In this document: one piece after another, positions 57,133 through 64,000 of the stretch
Layout of the letters: the number at the start of each line of letters is the position of its first letter
Position numbering within the stretch: position 1 is the first letter of the stretch
From: Sphingobium scionense
GTDB lineage: Bacteria > Pseudomonadota > Alphaproteobacteria > Sphingomonadales > Sphingomonadaceae
Direction of reading: 5' to 3'
Assembly: GCF_014197035.1 (NCBI RefSeq)
Contig: NZ_JACIEU010000002.1
Location: 300,204 to 364,203 of the forward strand
DNA: 64,000 bases
The notes under the pieces: generated by a model
What the model saw: only the letters and a program-made list of their open reading frames with translations
Database searches by the model: none
Told to the model about the DNA's origin: nothing
Position numbers and translations under genes: made by a program

Positions 57133-58404
57133 ATGCGTTTTGTTACCCCGCTGTCGCTCGCGCTGGCTCTGGCGCTGACCGGCGGCGCCGTTTCGGCTCC
57201 CGCCTCCGCCGCGAAGAAGGAAGAAAAGCCGGCCGGCCGCAAGCTGAATGTGTCGCCGGAGGTGCTCAAGTCGCTTCAGGCCGCCCAGAAGGCCGCCGAT
57301 GCCCAGGATTTTGCCGGTGCCAAGACGGCGCTGACCGAGGCCGATGGCAAGGCGGCGTCGAACGACGACAAATATCAGATTGGCGCGATCAAGCTGAACA
57401 CCGGCATCCAGGGCAAGGATGATGCGCTGAAGATGGAAGGCCTCAACCAGATGCTCGACAGCGGTCTGACCCCGCCCGAGCAGACCGGCCAGTTCAACAT
57501 GGTGGCGGCCGACGCCGCGCTGGCGCAGAAAAATTATGACGTCGCAATCGCGCGCGGCCAGGCGGCGCTGGCTGCCGGCTACAAGTCGGAACAGGTCAAC
57601 CCGACCATCGCCCAGGCCTATTTCGGCAAGGCCGGTACGGGCAACGCTTCGGCGGAACCCGCCCGCGGCTTCAACCAGCAGGGCCTGGCCGCGCTGAAGG
57701 CCGCCGCTGACGCGACCAAGGCGTCGGGCCAGCCCGTGCCGGCGCAATGGTATCAGATCGGCGTCAGCCGTGCGGCCGCTGCGCGCCTGCCGGAAGTCAC
57801 CGAATGGGCCAAGTGGGCCTATGCTGCCAATCCGAGCGGCGAAAATCTCCGCACGCTGATCCGCCTGTTCCAGCAGGCGAACCCGAACATCACCAACCGC
57901 GAAAATCTGGACGTGCTGCGCCTGATGTCGGCGGCCAAGGGTCTGGTGGTTGCTGCCGACTTCACCGAATTGGCCGAAATGGCGTCGAAGACGGGCATCT
58001 ATGGCGAGGTCAAGTCGACGATCGACGCCGGCCGCGCCAAGGGCGTGCTGAACGTCAGCCAGGCGGGTGACATCTACCAGGCGGCTGTCGGCCGTATTCC
58101 GGGCGATAAGTCTACGCTGGGCGCTGCCGAGGCGGATGCCGGCAAGGCCGCCAATGGCAAGGTCGCGGCCGCGACCGGCGACGCCTATCTGGGCTATGGC
58201 GACTATGCCAAGGCGGCGGCGATGTTTGAACTGGCCAAGCAGAAGGGCGGCGTGGACGCGGACGAGATCAACACCCGTCTGGGCATTGCCAAGACGATGG
58301 GTGGCGACAATGCTGGCGCCAAGACGGCGTTCGAGGCGGTCCAGGGTGGCGCACGCAAGCAGATCGCTGATCTGTGGCTGACCTATCTGGGCACCAAGGC
58401 TTGA
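57133..58404 (+). CDS. Exported TPR-like repeat protein, paralogue 1
   Basis: AAGGAG at 57118-57123 fits the ATG at 57133 (423 residues) and touches the in-frame ATG at 57124 too closely. A Sec signal peptide (MRFVTPLSLALALALTGGAVSAPASA) is followed by a basic linker (KKEEKPAGRK) and repeated helix pairs, for example SLQAAQKAADAQDFAGAKTALTEADGKA and GDAYLGYGDYAKAAAMFELAKQKG (in part). It shares KASGQP(I/V)PA-WY and the C-terminal layout with the next gene, so the pair arose by duplication. Function is unknown; both should be periplasmic scaffolds. Confidence 0.8.
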   Translation: MRFVTPLSLALALALTGGAVSAPASAAKKEEKPAGRKLNVSPEVLKSLQAAQKAADAQDFAGAKTALTEADGKAASNDDKYQIGAIKLNTGIQGKDDALKMEGLNQMLDSGLTPPEQTGQFNMVAADAALAQKNYDVAIARGQAALAAGYKSEQVNPTIAQAYFGKAGTGNASAEPARGFNQQGLAALKAAADATKASGQPVPAQWYQIGVSRAAAARLPEVTEWAKWAYAANPSGENLRTLIRLFQQANPNITNRENLDVLRLMSAAKGLVVAADFTELAEMASKTGIYGEVKSTIDAGRAKGVLNVSQAGDIYQAAVGRIPGDKSTLGAAEADAGKAANGKVAAATGDAYLGYGDYAKAAAMFELAKQKGGVDADEINTRLGIAKTMGGDNAGAKTAFEAVQGGARKQIADLWLTYLGTKA

Positions 58405-58415
58405 AACTAGTATAA

Positions 58416-58462
58416 GCATATAGGCCATCGGTCGTCCGATGGCCTATATGCCTTCATTTTTT
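58416..58462 (+). terminator. Intrinsic terminator between the two paralogues
   Basis: A perfect 16-bp stem (GCATATAGGCCATCGG / CCGATGGCCTATATGC) with a four-base loop TCGT is followed by CTTCATTTTTT. It lies 12 bases after the first paralogue's stop and limits read-through into the second. Confidence 0.92.
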
Positions 58463-58505
58463 GAATGACCGGCTGGGCCGGGATTTACAGTGGGGGAGGC
58501 CTGTC

Positions 58506-59786
58506 ATGGCCATGCGGGATCATATTTTTCTGACTATCGGGCTTCCGGTCATGCTGGCTGGTGCTGTGCTGGCGACGCCGGCATCGGCCAAGAAGAAGAT
58601 CGTGGTGGCGGGGCCGCCGATCGAGATGTCGGACGCCTTCCGCGCCGATGTGCAGGCTGCTGACGCCGCGATCAAGGCGCGTGACGCATCGACCGCCAAT
58701 CTGCGGATCGCCGCTCTGAACCCGACCACTGACATCGAAGCCTATGCCGCGGCCGGCCTGCGCTTCGAGGTGGCAGTGCTGCGTCGGGACATCCAGGCAC
58801 AGCGGATCGCGCTGACCGACATGTTCAAGACCAGTTCCGTGCCCAAGGCGGATGCGCCGCGCCTGCGCTTCATCGCCGGCTACCTGTCCTACATGGTGGC
58901 CAACTATACCGATGCTGTCGCTCAGCTCGATTATGCCAAGACGCTCGGCTATACCGGCATCGACGCCACCATGTTGCGCGCCGACATCGCGATGCGCAAG
59001 AACAAGCCCAAGGACGCGCGCGTCTATGTGCAGGAGGCGCTGGCATTGCAGAAGGCGTCGGGGCAGCCGATCCCGGCGCCCTGGTATGACCGCGCCATTT
59101 CCATGGCCTATCAGGCCAATGACTGGAATGAGGTGAGCAGCCTCTATCGCGAGCGGCTGGAAGTCTATCCTTCGACGCCCGAATGGCGATCGGCATTGAT
59201 CAACTATCTGGCCGGGCAGGAAAGCGACGCGCAGATCCAGCTCGACCTCTATCGCCTCCAGGCCGCCAACGGCGCGATGGCGAGCGAGCGGGACTATCAG
59301 ACCTACGCCCAACTGGCCGAAAAAACCGGCAATTTTGCCGAGGCCAAGGCGATCATCGAAGCGGGCCGTTCGGCCGGCAAGCTGACCGCGAGCCAGGCGA
59401 CCACGGCCCAATTGCTGAAAGCCGTCACGCCCAAGGCGACCAAGGATATCGCCGGCATGCCCGCGCTGGCGAAGAAGGCGGCGACCGCCAGCGATGGCAA
59501 GGCGGCGCTGAACGCGGCCGATGGCTATTTTTCGCTCGGCCAATATCCGCAGGCCGTCGAGCAATATCGGCTGGCGCTGAGCAAGGGCAGCATTGATGCC
59601 GATCGGGCCAATGCGCGCCTCGGCATCGCGCTGGCGCGTTCGGGCGATCTGCCCGGTGCCAAGACGACGCTGGCGCAGGTGACCAGCGGCAGCAATTGGA
59701 GCAATGTCGCCGGCTTCTGGTCGGTCTGGGTGGACCTGCAACATCGCAAGTCGGCGCAGCAGGGCACGGCCCAGACGGCCAGCTGA
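58506..59786 (+). CDS. Exported TPR-like repeat protein, paralogue 2
   Basis: GGGGGAGG is six bases before the ATG at 58506 (426 residues). The signal peptide (IFLTIGLPVMLAGAVLATPASA) and KKK linker mirror paralogue 1. Helix-pair repeats include FIAGYLSYMVANYTDAVAQLDYAKTLGYTG and NAADGYFSLGQYPQAVEQYRLALSKG (in part), with KASGQPIPAPWYDRAISMAY matching KASGQPVPAQWYQIGVS in paralogue 1. Identity between the two is moderate, so the duplication is old. It has its own terminator and so its own transcription. Confidence 0.8.
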   Translation: MAMRDHIFLTIGLPVMLAGAVLATPASAKKKIVVAGPPIEMSDAFRADVQAADAAIKARDASTANLRIAALNPTTDIEAYAAAGLRFEVAVLRRDIQAQRIALTDMFKTSSVPKADAPRLRFIAGYLSYMVANYTDAVAQLDYAKTLGYTGIDATMLRADIAMRKNKPKDARVYVQEALALQKASGQPIPAPWYDRAISMAYQANDWNEVSSLYRERLEVYPSTPEWRSALINYLAGQESDAQIQLDLYRLQAANGAMASERDYQTYAQLAEKTGNFAEAKAIIEAGRSAGKLTASQATTAQLLKAVTPKATKDIAGMPALAKKAATASDGKAALNAADGYFSLGQYPQAVEQYRLALSKGSIDADRANARLGIALARSGDLPGAKTTLAQVTSGSNWSNVAGFWSVWVDLQHRKSAQQGTAQTAS

Positions 59787-59807
59787 TCGCGGCGTGACGT
59801 GACATGC

Positions 59808-59842
59808 AAAAGGGCCGGTCCCCCTGCGGGGCCGGCCCTTTT
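59808..59842. terminator. Bidirectional terminator between paralogue 2 and the Lrp-type gene
   Basis: AAAAGGGCCGG (59808-59818) pairs with CCGGCCCTTTT (59832-59842) with an inner CCCC/GGGG pairing. A4 and T4 flanks make it work for both convergent genes. Confidence 0.88.
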
Positions 59843-59880
59843 CGTTGCGTTTGTGTGCCGGCTGTCGCGGGCTGGCCGGA

Positions 59881-60354
59881 TCAGACCGGCAGCGGGACGC
59901 CGGGCAGATTCTTCGACGTGCGGATCGTCAGCGATGTCTTGACGCTCACCACATTGGGGGCGGGCGTCAGCTTCGACGTCAGGAATTGCTGGAAGCTCTG
60001 CAGGTCGCGCGCGACCACCTTCAGGATGAAGTCGATCTCGCCGTTCAGCATATGGCATTCGCGCACTTCGGGCAGCGCATCGACATGGTCCTGGAAGGCC
60101 TTGAGATCGGCCTCGGCCTGGCTCTTGAGGCTGACCATCGCGAACACGGTGATGGTATAGCCGAGCATCGCCGGGTCGACCACGGCATGATAGGCGGTGA
60201 TGGCGCCGGCTTCCTCCAGCGCGCGGACGCGGCGCAGGCATGGCGGAGCCGTCAGCCCGACCTTCCGCGCCAGATCCACATTGGTCATCCTGCCATTGTC
60301 CTGCAATTCGCCCAGGATCTGCAGGTCGATGTCGTCGATATTTGGCCCCGCCAT
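59881..60354 (-). CDS. Lrp/AsnC family transcriptional regulator
   Basis: The 157-residue protein has an N-terminal helix-turn-helix (DIDLQILGELQDNGRMTNVDLARKVGLTAPPCLRRVRALE in part) and a C-terminal RAM ligand-binding domain with PEVRECHMLNGEIDFILKVVARDL. It is the size of Lrp/AsnC regulators that sense amino acids and form octamers. It is divergent from the kinase-like gene and convergent with the exported paralogue; targets beyond its own promoter are unknown. Confidence 0.93.
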   Translation of the reverse strand: MAGPNIDDIDLQILGELQDNGRMTNVDLARKVGLTAPPCLRRVRALEEAGAITAYHAVVDPAMLGYTITVFAMVSLKSQAEADLKAFQDHVDALPEVRECHMLNGEIDFILKVVARDLQSFQQFLTSKLTPAPNVVSVKTSLTIRTSKNLPGVPLPV

Positions 60355-60554
60355 CAGATTGATTATTTCCTTACCTGTTACTGCGGGCGCATCATAATAA
60401 TATTTCAGAGCAATGCAATTGTCCCACTATGCGACGCTCATATTGTGCGCGGAAATCACGCTTTCGCTTTGGGTAAGGACTGCTTATCGGTTAGGATGTA
60501 ACGAACGGCGATGCAGGCATGCCGCCTGCTACCGCTTGAATATGGGGACTTTGG

Positions 60555-62288
60555 TTGCGCTTCAACGACATCATGCAAACCGTGCTGGCTGCCGACAATC
60601 GCAGCGGCGTGGGCGCGGTGACGCTGTGGCGGCAATGCGTCGACCTGCTGGCACAGCATGATCGCTATGATCGTCCCCCCATGGACGCACCCGATCGCGA
60701 GGCTTTGCTTGACCGATTGGGCCAGTTGCGGCCGCAACTGTCTGAAATGCAGCGAATCGCGACCGTCGTCGAACTGGGCGGTCGGTTGCGTTCGGCCAGC
60801 CTGATCCGTTTCTTTGCCGGCGATCGGCCGGCGATTGCCGGTGCGGCTATGGCCCGCGCGCGCCTCTCCGATCCGCTCTGGGCCAAACTGCTGCCGCATC
60901 TCAGCCCCACCGCACGGGGCGTGCTGCGCGGCCGCCGCGACATGGGGCCGGAGACGCGGCAGGGGCTCGAAGCCTTCGGCCCGACCGACCTGGTGCTGAC
61001 CAGTGGCCCAGGCGCCAGCGAAACCGACATGCTGCTGACGGCGGACATGGCGCTCGCAACCGAACCCGCCGTCGAGCAGGAGGTTGCGCCGCAGCCGGTG
61101 GGCGAACCCGGCCCCGACCAGATCCGCAATCTGGTCGATCGCATCGCGCGCTTCACCAGCAACCGGCGCCCGCCCGAGGAGACGCCTGCGCAGGAAATCA
61201 TCGTCGCGCCGGTGTCGCAGCCCGCATTGCGCAACGAGCAGCCGCATTTCTTCGCCTTCGAGACGGATTCGACCGGCGTGCTGGTCTGGGTGGACCAAGG
61301 GCCGCGCGCCGCGCTGGTCGGCCTGTCGCTCGGCGAAATCGCGCTAGAAGGGGCGAGCGGCCCGGACGGCCATGTCGCCGGTGCCTTCCAGCGTCGCAGC
61401 GGCTTCCAGAATGGCCGCTTCACCATCATCGGCGGGATGATGGCGGGCGAATGGCGGCTGTCGGCGACGCCCTTCTTCGATCCGCGCTCGGGCCGTTTCC
61501 AGGGCTATCGCGGCCAGGCACGGCGCCCCTATCTGCACGAAGTGGCGACGACCCCTTCGGGGGCGGTGACGATTGCTGGCCTGTCGGCGGATTCGCTGCG
61601 CCAGCTGGTGCATGAACTGCGCACGCCGCTCAACGCGATCCTGGGCTTCGCCGAGATCATCGAACAGGAATTGTTCGGCCCGGCGGGCGTTGAATATCGC
61701 GAGATGGCCGGCAATATCGCCGTCGATGCGCGCCATCTTCTGGCGGCTTTCGACGATCTCGATCTGGCGGCGAAGGTATCGCGCGGTGATGGCATCGGCG
61801 CGCCGCAGACGATCGATCCGGCATTGCTGGTGATGCAGGTCGCGGCCCGTTTCCGCGATCAGGAAGGCCGGGTAGTGACGCCGATCGACATCGCCGTGTC
61901 GCAGGATCTGCCGCAGATCAGCATCGATCCGGTGCAGGGCGAGCGCATGGTGCAGCATCTGCTGCGCACGCTGATTTCGGTCGCGCCCGAGGGCGAGGCG
62001 GTGACCGGCACCTGCTGGTTCCAGCCCGATGGCGCGTCGGGCAAGGTCGTGCTGGCGATCGATCGCCCGTCGACGCTGAGCGGCATGGACGAGGCGCATC
62101 TGCTGGATCCGGGCTATACGCCGGAGGGCGATTGGGCGGATGGGCCGTTGCTGGGGCTGGGCTTCTCGCTGCGTCTGATCCGCAGCCTGGCGGCCGGTTG
62201 CGGCGGCAGCCTGGATGTCGGCCCGGACCGTTTCCTGCTGCGCATCCCGGTCGACGGGATGGAAGAGGATGTCGTTGGCAATGGCTGA
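60555..62288 (+). CDS. Histidine kinase-like protein with intact H-box but degenerate ATP-binding domain
   Basis: The 577-residue protein (TTG start at 60555 after GGGGA; ATG at 60573 is an alternative) has no membrane helix. Residues 230-340 form a PAS-like region, followed by an HisKA H-box with His353 in VHELRTPLNAILGF. The C-terminal ATPase-like part lacks the usual N-box asparagines (MVQHLLRTLI near 470) and the DxGxG box (DRPSTLSG), keeping only a G2-like GLGFSLRLI. It may act as a phosphotransfer or scaffold protein rather than an active kinase. It stands alone, without an adjacent response regulator. Confidence 0.75.
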   Translation: MRFNDIMQTVLAADNRSGVGAVTLWRQCVDLLAQHDRYDRPPMDAPDREALLDRLGQLRPQLSEMQRIATVVELGGRLRSASLIRFFAGDRPAIAGAAMARARLSDPLWAKLLPHLSPTARGVLRGRRDMGPETRQGLEAFGPTDLVLTSGPGASETDMLLTADMALATEPAVEQEVAPQPVGEPGPDQIRNLVDRIARFTSNRRPPEETPAQEIIVAPVSQPALRNEQPHFFAFETDSTGVLVWVDQGPRAALVGLSLGEIALEGASGPDGHVAGAFQRRSGFQNGRFTIIGGMMAGEWRLSATPFFDPRSGRFQGYRGQARRPYLHEVATTPSGAVTIAGLSADSLRQLVHELRTPLNAILGFAEIIEQELFGPAGVEYREMAGNIAVDARHLLAAFDDLDLAAKVSRGDGIGAPQTIDPALLVMQVAARFRDQEGRVVTPIDIAVSQDLPQISIDPVQGERMVQHLLRTLISVAPEGEAVTGTCWFQPDGASGKVVLAIDRPSTLSGMDEAHLLDPGYTPEGDWADGPLLGLGFSLRLIRSLAAGCGGSLDVGPDRFLLRIPVDGMEEDVVGNG

Positions 62289-62361
62289 TTTTCGGGCTGG
62301 TCGGGCGCGGGCTTGACCGGAACGAAACCCTATCGCAACCATTGCGGGATAGGGAAGGGCG

Positions 62362-63405
62362 ATGCAATCAGCTCATCATCATCATGACGGCAATCTGCTT
62401 CGGGCGCCGCTGCCCGAGGACATGATTGCGCTTCCGGCCGCGTTCGGCACCCGTTTCATGCTGTTCGTCGATACCGAGGAGGAATTCGACTGGAACGCGC
62501 CCTTCCGACGCGAAGGGCATGGCGTCACCGCGCTGGCCGGCATGGCGCGCGGCCAGGCCTATTTCGCGGGGGCCGGGGTGAAGCCCGTTTATGTCACCGA
62601 CTATCCGGTGGTGGATAGTGATGCGGCCGCCGGGATGATGGGGGCGTGGGTGGCCGCGGGCGAAGCCGATGTCGGCGCGCATCTCCACCCCTGGGTCAAT
62701 CCGCCCCATGTCGAGGATGTGAACGCCGCCAATTCCTATGTCGGTTCGTTGCCCGAAGCGGTGGAGGCTGCCAAGCTGGAGGCGCTGTGCCGGCGGATTG
62801 AGGATCGCTTTGGCCGGCGGCCGATCGCCTATCGTGCGGGGCGTTACGGTGTCGGCCCCAACAGCGCGCGGCTGCTGGAAGCGGCGGGTTTTCGCCTGGA
62901 CACATCGGTGCGTAGCCGGTTCGACTATAGCGGCCAGCATGGCCCCGATTTCCATGGCTTGCCGCAAAATCCCTATTGGGCGGGGCCGACCCGCAGCCTG
63001 GTCGAATTGCCGCTGTCGACGGCGATCACCGGCCTGTTGCGGGGGGGAGGCGAGGGGCTTTATCGCGCGACCCAGGCGATGGGGCCGCTGGCAGGTGCAC
63101 TGGCGCGGGCGCGGATGCTCTCGCGCGTGCCGCTGACGCCCGAAGGCATTACCGCGTCCGAAGCGACGGCGGCGATCGACGCGCTGATCGAGGAGGGCGT
63201 GCGTGTCCTCAACTTCAGTTTCCATTCGCCCACGCTGGAGCCGGGCCACACGCCCTATGTTCGCGACGAAGCCGATCGTACGGCCTTTTACGGCTGGTGG
63301 GATAGGGTGCTGAACCATCTGGCGCGGCGCGGCGTAGCGGCGGTTGGCCTGGATCAGTTGCTGGATGCCATTCCGGCGCGCGCGGAGGCTTGCCAAGCCG
63401 CCTGA
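62362..63405 (+). CDS. Polysaccharide deacetylase family protein (WalW-like)
   Basis: The 347-residue protein has a NodB-like fold with the first metal motif FVDTEEEFDW (D37), the H-x-H of GAHLHPWV (H107, H109), and the RAGRYGV motif near 158-164. It lacks a clear signal peptide. Relatives are encoded in sphingomonad and rhizobial polysaccharide loci, but deacetylase activity is rarely tested. A natural run of four His at 5-8 has no known meaning. It is the last core gene before the tRNA and integrase at the right edge. Confidence 0.8.
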   Translation: MQSAHHHHDGNLLRAPLPEDMIALPAAFGTRFMLFVDTEEEFDWNAPFRREGHGVTALAGMARGQAYFAGAGVKPVYVTDYPVVDSDAAAGMMGAWVAAGEADVGAHLHPWVNPPHVEDVNAANSYVGSLPEAVEAAKLEALCRRIEDRFGRRPIAYRAGRYGVGPNSARLLEAAGFRLDTSVRSRFDYSGQHGPDFHGLPQNPYWAGPTRSLVELPLSTAITGLLRGGGEGLYRATQAMGPLAGALARARMLSRVPLTPEGITASEATAAIDALIEEGVRVLNFSFHSPTLEPGHTPYVRDEADRTAFYGWWDRVLNHLARRGVAAVGLDQLLDAIPARAEACQAA

Positions 63406-63431
63406 TGCTGCCTATCCAGCCGCGCAGGGTG

Positions 63432-63507
63432 GGGCCTGTAGCTCAATGGTTAGAGCTGGCCGCTCATAACGGCTAGGTTGCGGGTTCGAGTCCTGCCGGG
63501 CCCACCA
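63432..63507 (+). tRNA. tRNA with CAT anticodon (Ile2-type or elongator Met)
   Basis: A 76-base tRNA with acceptor GGGCCTG / CGGGCCC (one G-U pair), D arm GCTCAATGGTTAGAGC, anticodon stem GGCCG / CGGCT around CTCATAA (anticodon CAT), T loop GGTTCGAGTCC and encoded CCA. The GGCCG...CGGCT stem and C4/C5-type acceptor fit the lysidine-modified Ile2 tRNA better than Met, but sequence alone does not settle it. An integrase gene begins 82 bases after its 3' end, making it a likely insertion target. Confidence 0.9.
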
Positions 63508-63569
63508 TCGTCTCTAAGCTGTTGAAAGGCTTGGAAAACGTTGAAAGATAAGGACTTTTTACGGGCGTC

Positions 63570-63585
63570 TGTTACATCTGTAACA
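63570..63585. promoter_or_regulatory. Perfect palindrome at the integrase start
   Basis: TGTTACA-TC-TGTAACA is a perfect 7+7 inverted repeat, and it ends three bases before the ATG at 63589. A protein bound there would block translation or transcription start of the integrase gene. There is no room for an ordinary ribosome-binding site before 63589. Confidence 0.6.
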
Positions 63586-63588
63586 GTT

Positions 63589-64000
63589 ATGGAACAGCCC
63601 ATGTCCTATCTCGCTAAGCGCGGCTCGGTTTACTATTTTCGGCGCATTGTGCCTGACGATTTGCGCGCTGTCCTCGGTAAGCGTGAAATCATGCTGTCCC
63701 TGCGGACCAAGGATAGGGAGCACGCCAAGCGGCTTATCCCGAAAGAAATCATAAAATCCGACGCGCTGTTCGCTAGTGCCCGAAAAGATTCTGTATCGGA
63801 TCAGGGAAAGTCCAAGCCTCCAGCGGCCAAATCCCCAGCCCAGCTAGAGCAGGAGCGCCTGTTGTGGGAGGCGGACTTAGAACGGATTGAACTATGGGAT
63901 CAGGTGGTGGGTTCAACGGGTGGCGGCAACACAGGCTTGGAAACGCTCTGCGGGTGTTTGGTATTCGAGCGTTTTCCTTGGCCTTTCGTTGAGTTGCCGG
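63589..64000 (+). CDS. N-terminal part of a DUF6538-type tyrosine integrase (runs off right edge)
   Basis: The frame stays open for 137 codons to the window end. Its start, MSYLAKRGSVYYFRRIVPDDL then LGKREIMLSLRTKDREHAKRL, is the DUF6538 N-terminal pattern found on phage/island tyrosine recombinases; catalytic R/H/R/Y residues lie beyond the window. ATG 63589 or 63601 may be the start (GGAACAG precedes the latter). After about residue 105 the match is unclear, so a frame change cannot be excluded. Lower GC than upstream genes and the position just after a tRNA mark the left end of an integrated element. Confidence 0.75.
   Translation, partial: MEQPMSYLAKRGSVYYFRRIVPDDLRAVLGKREIMLSLRTKDREHAKRLIPKEIIKSDALFASARKDSVSDQGKSKPPAAKSPAQLEQERLLWEADLERIELWDQVVGSTGGGNTGLETLCGCLVFERFPWPFVELP

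Noticed and set aside
62374..62388. Run of histidine codons near the start of the deacetylase gene, like an affinity tag
   Set aside because: The run is short (four His), embedded in natural chromosomal context with its own upstream region; there is no vector sequence.

Overview
The window is a 64 kb piece of a GC-rich alphaproteobacterial chromosome, most likely from Sphingomonadaceae (Sphingobium/Sphingomonas type). The support is indirect but consistent: alphaproteobacterial gene orders (a TIGR02300/FYDLN gene divergent from aroA-cmk-rpsA with ihfB nearby; trpF-trpB-trpA-accD-folC), a large isocitrate lyase beside a fatty-acyl-type regulator, a CP4-like (class II) EPSP synthase, a ceramide-glycosyltransferase-like enzyme as expected in glycosphingolipid-making bacteria, and short GC-rich intergenic repeats of the kind seen in this family. 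No rRNA, CRISPR array or insertion sequence is visible.

Layout. 0-15 kb: hisI, a lipoprotein, a secreted M20 peptidase, YitT and AspH-like genes, two divergent transporters, an L,D-transpeptidase, malic enzyme, a LysR regulator divergent from malate synthase G, GST and a Tat-exported M24 peptidase. 15-24 kb: alaS, a nucleoside-deoxyribosyltransferase-like protein, a frameshifted DUF2306 membrane gene, glutaminase, a Kef-type antiporter, an FkbM methyltransferase beside tRNA-Leu. 24-34 kb: ihfB, rpsA, cmk, aroA, two identical tRNA-Ala genes, an MHS transporter with an ScfR/RamB-like regulator, and aceA. 34-46 kb: DUF885 protein, UvrD helicase, GFA protein, NsrR divergent from a single-domain globin, rsmD with an Arg-rich pseudouridine synthase, a response regulator, AmpG-like permease and a TPR protein. 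46-54 kb: folC, accD, trpA, trpB, trpF, an LpxL-type acyltransferase and a membrane glycosyltransferase. 54-64 kb: gyrA, two tandem paralogous secreted repeat proteins, an Lrp regulator, a histidine-kinase-like protein with a degenerate ATP site, a polysaccharide deacetylase, a tRNA with CAT anticodon and, running off the right edge, the N-terminus of a DUF6538-type tyrosine integrase.

How genes work together. Both glyoxylate-shunt enzymes are present at separate loci (malate synthase at 10.9 kb, isocitrate lyase at 32.2 kb), each divergent from its own regulator with a clear symmetric site between them; malic enzyme next to malate synthase gives the route from malate to pyruvate. NsrR and the globin form a compact nitric-oxide response pair. 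The trp/accD/fol and aroA/cmk/rpsA runs are housekeeping operons with 4-base start/stop overlaps.

Most of the window is ordinary core genome. The accessory part starts at the far right: a tRNA followed within 100 bases by an integrase gene is the classic left end of a genomic island, whose cargo lies outside this window. The other points worth a look are non-coding: an 11-bp phased repeat array, long inverted repeats, an orphan strong terminator that may end a small RNA, and several palindromic operator candidates.
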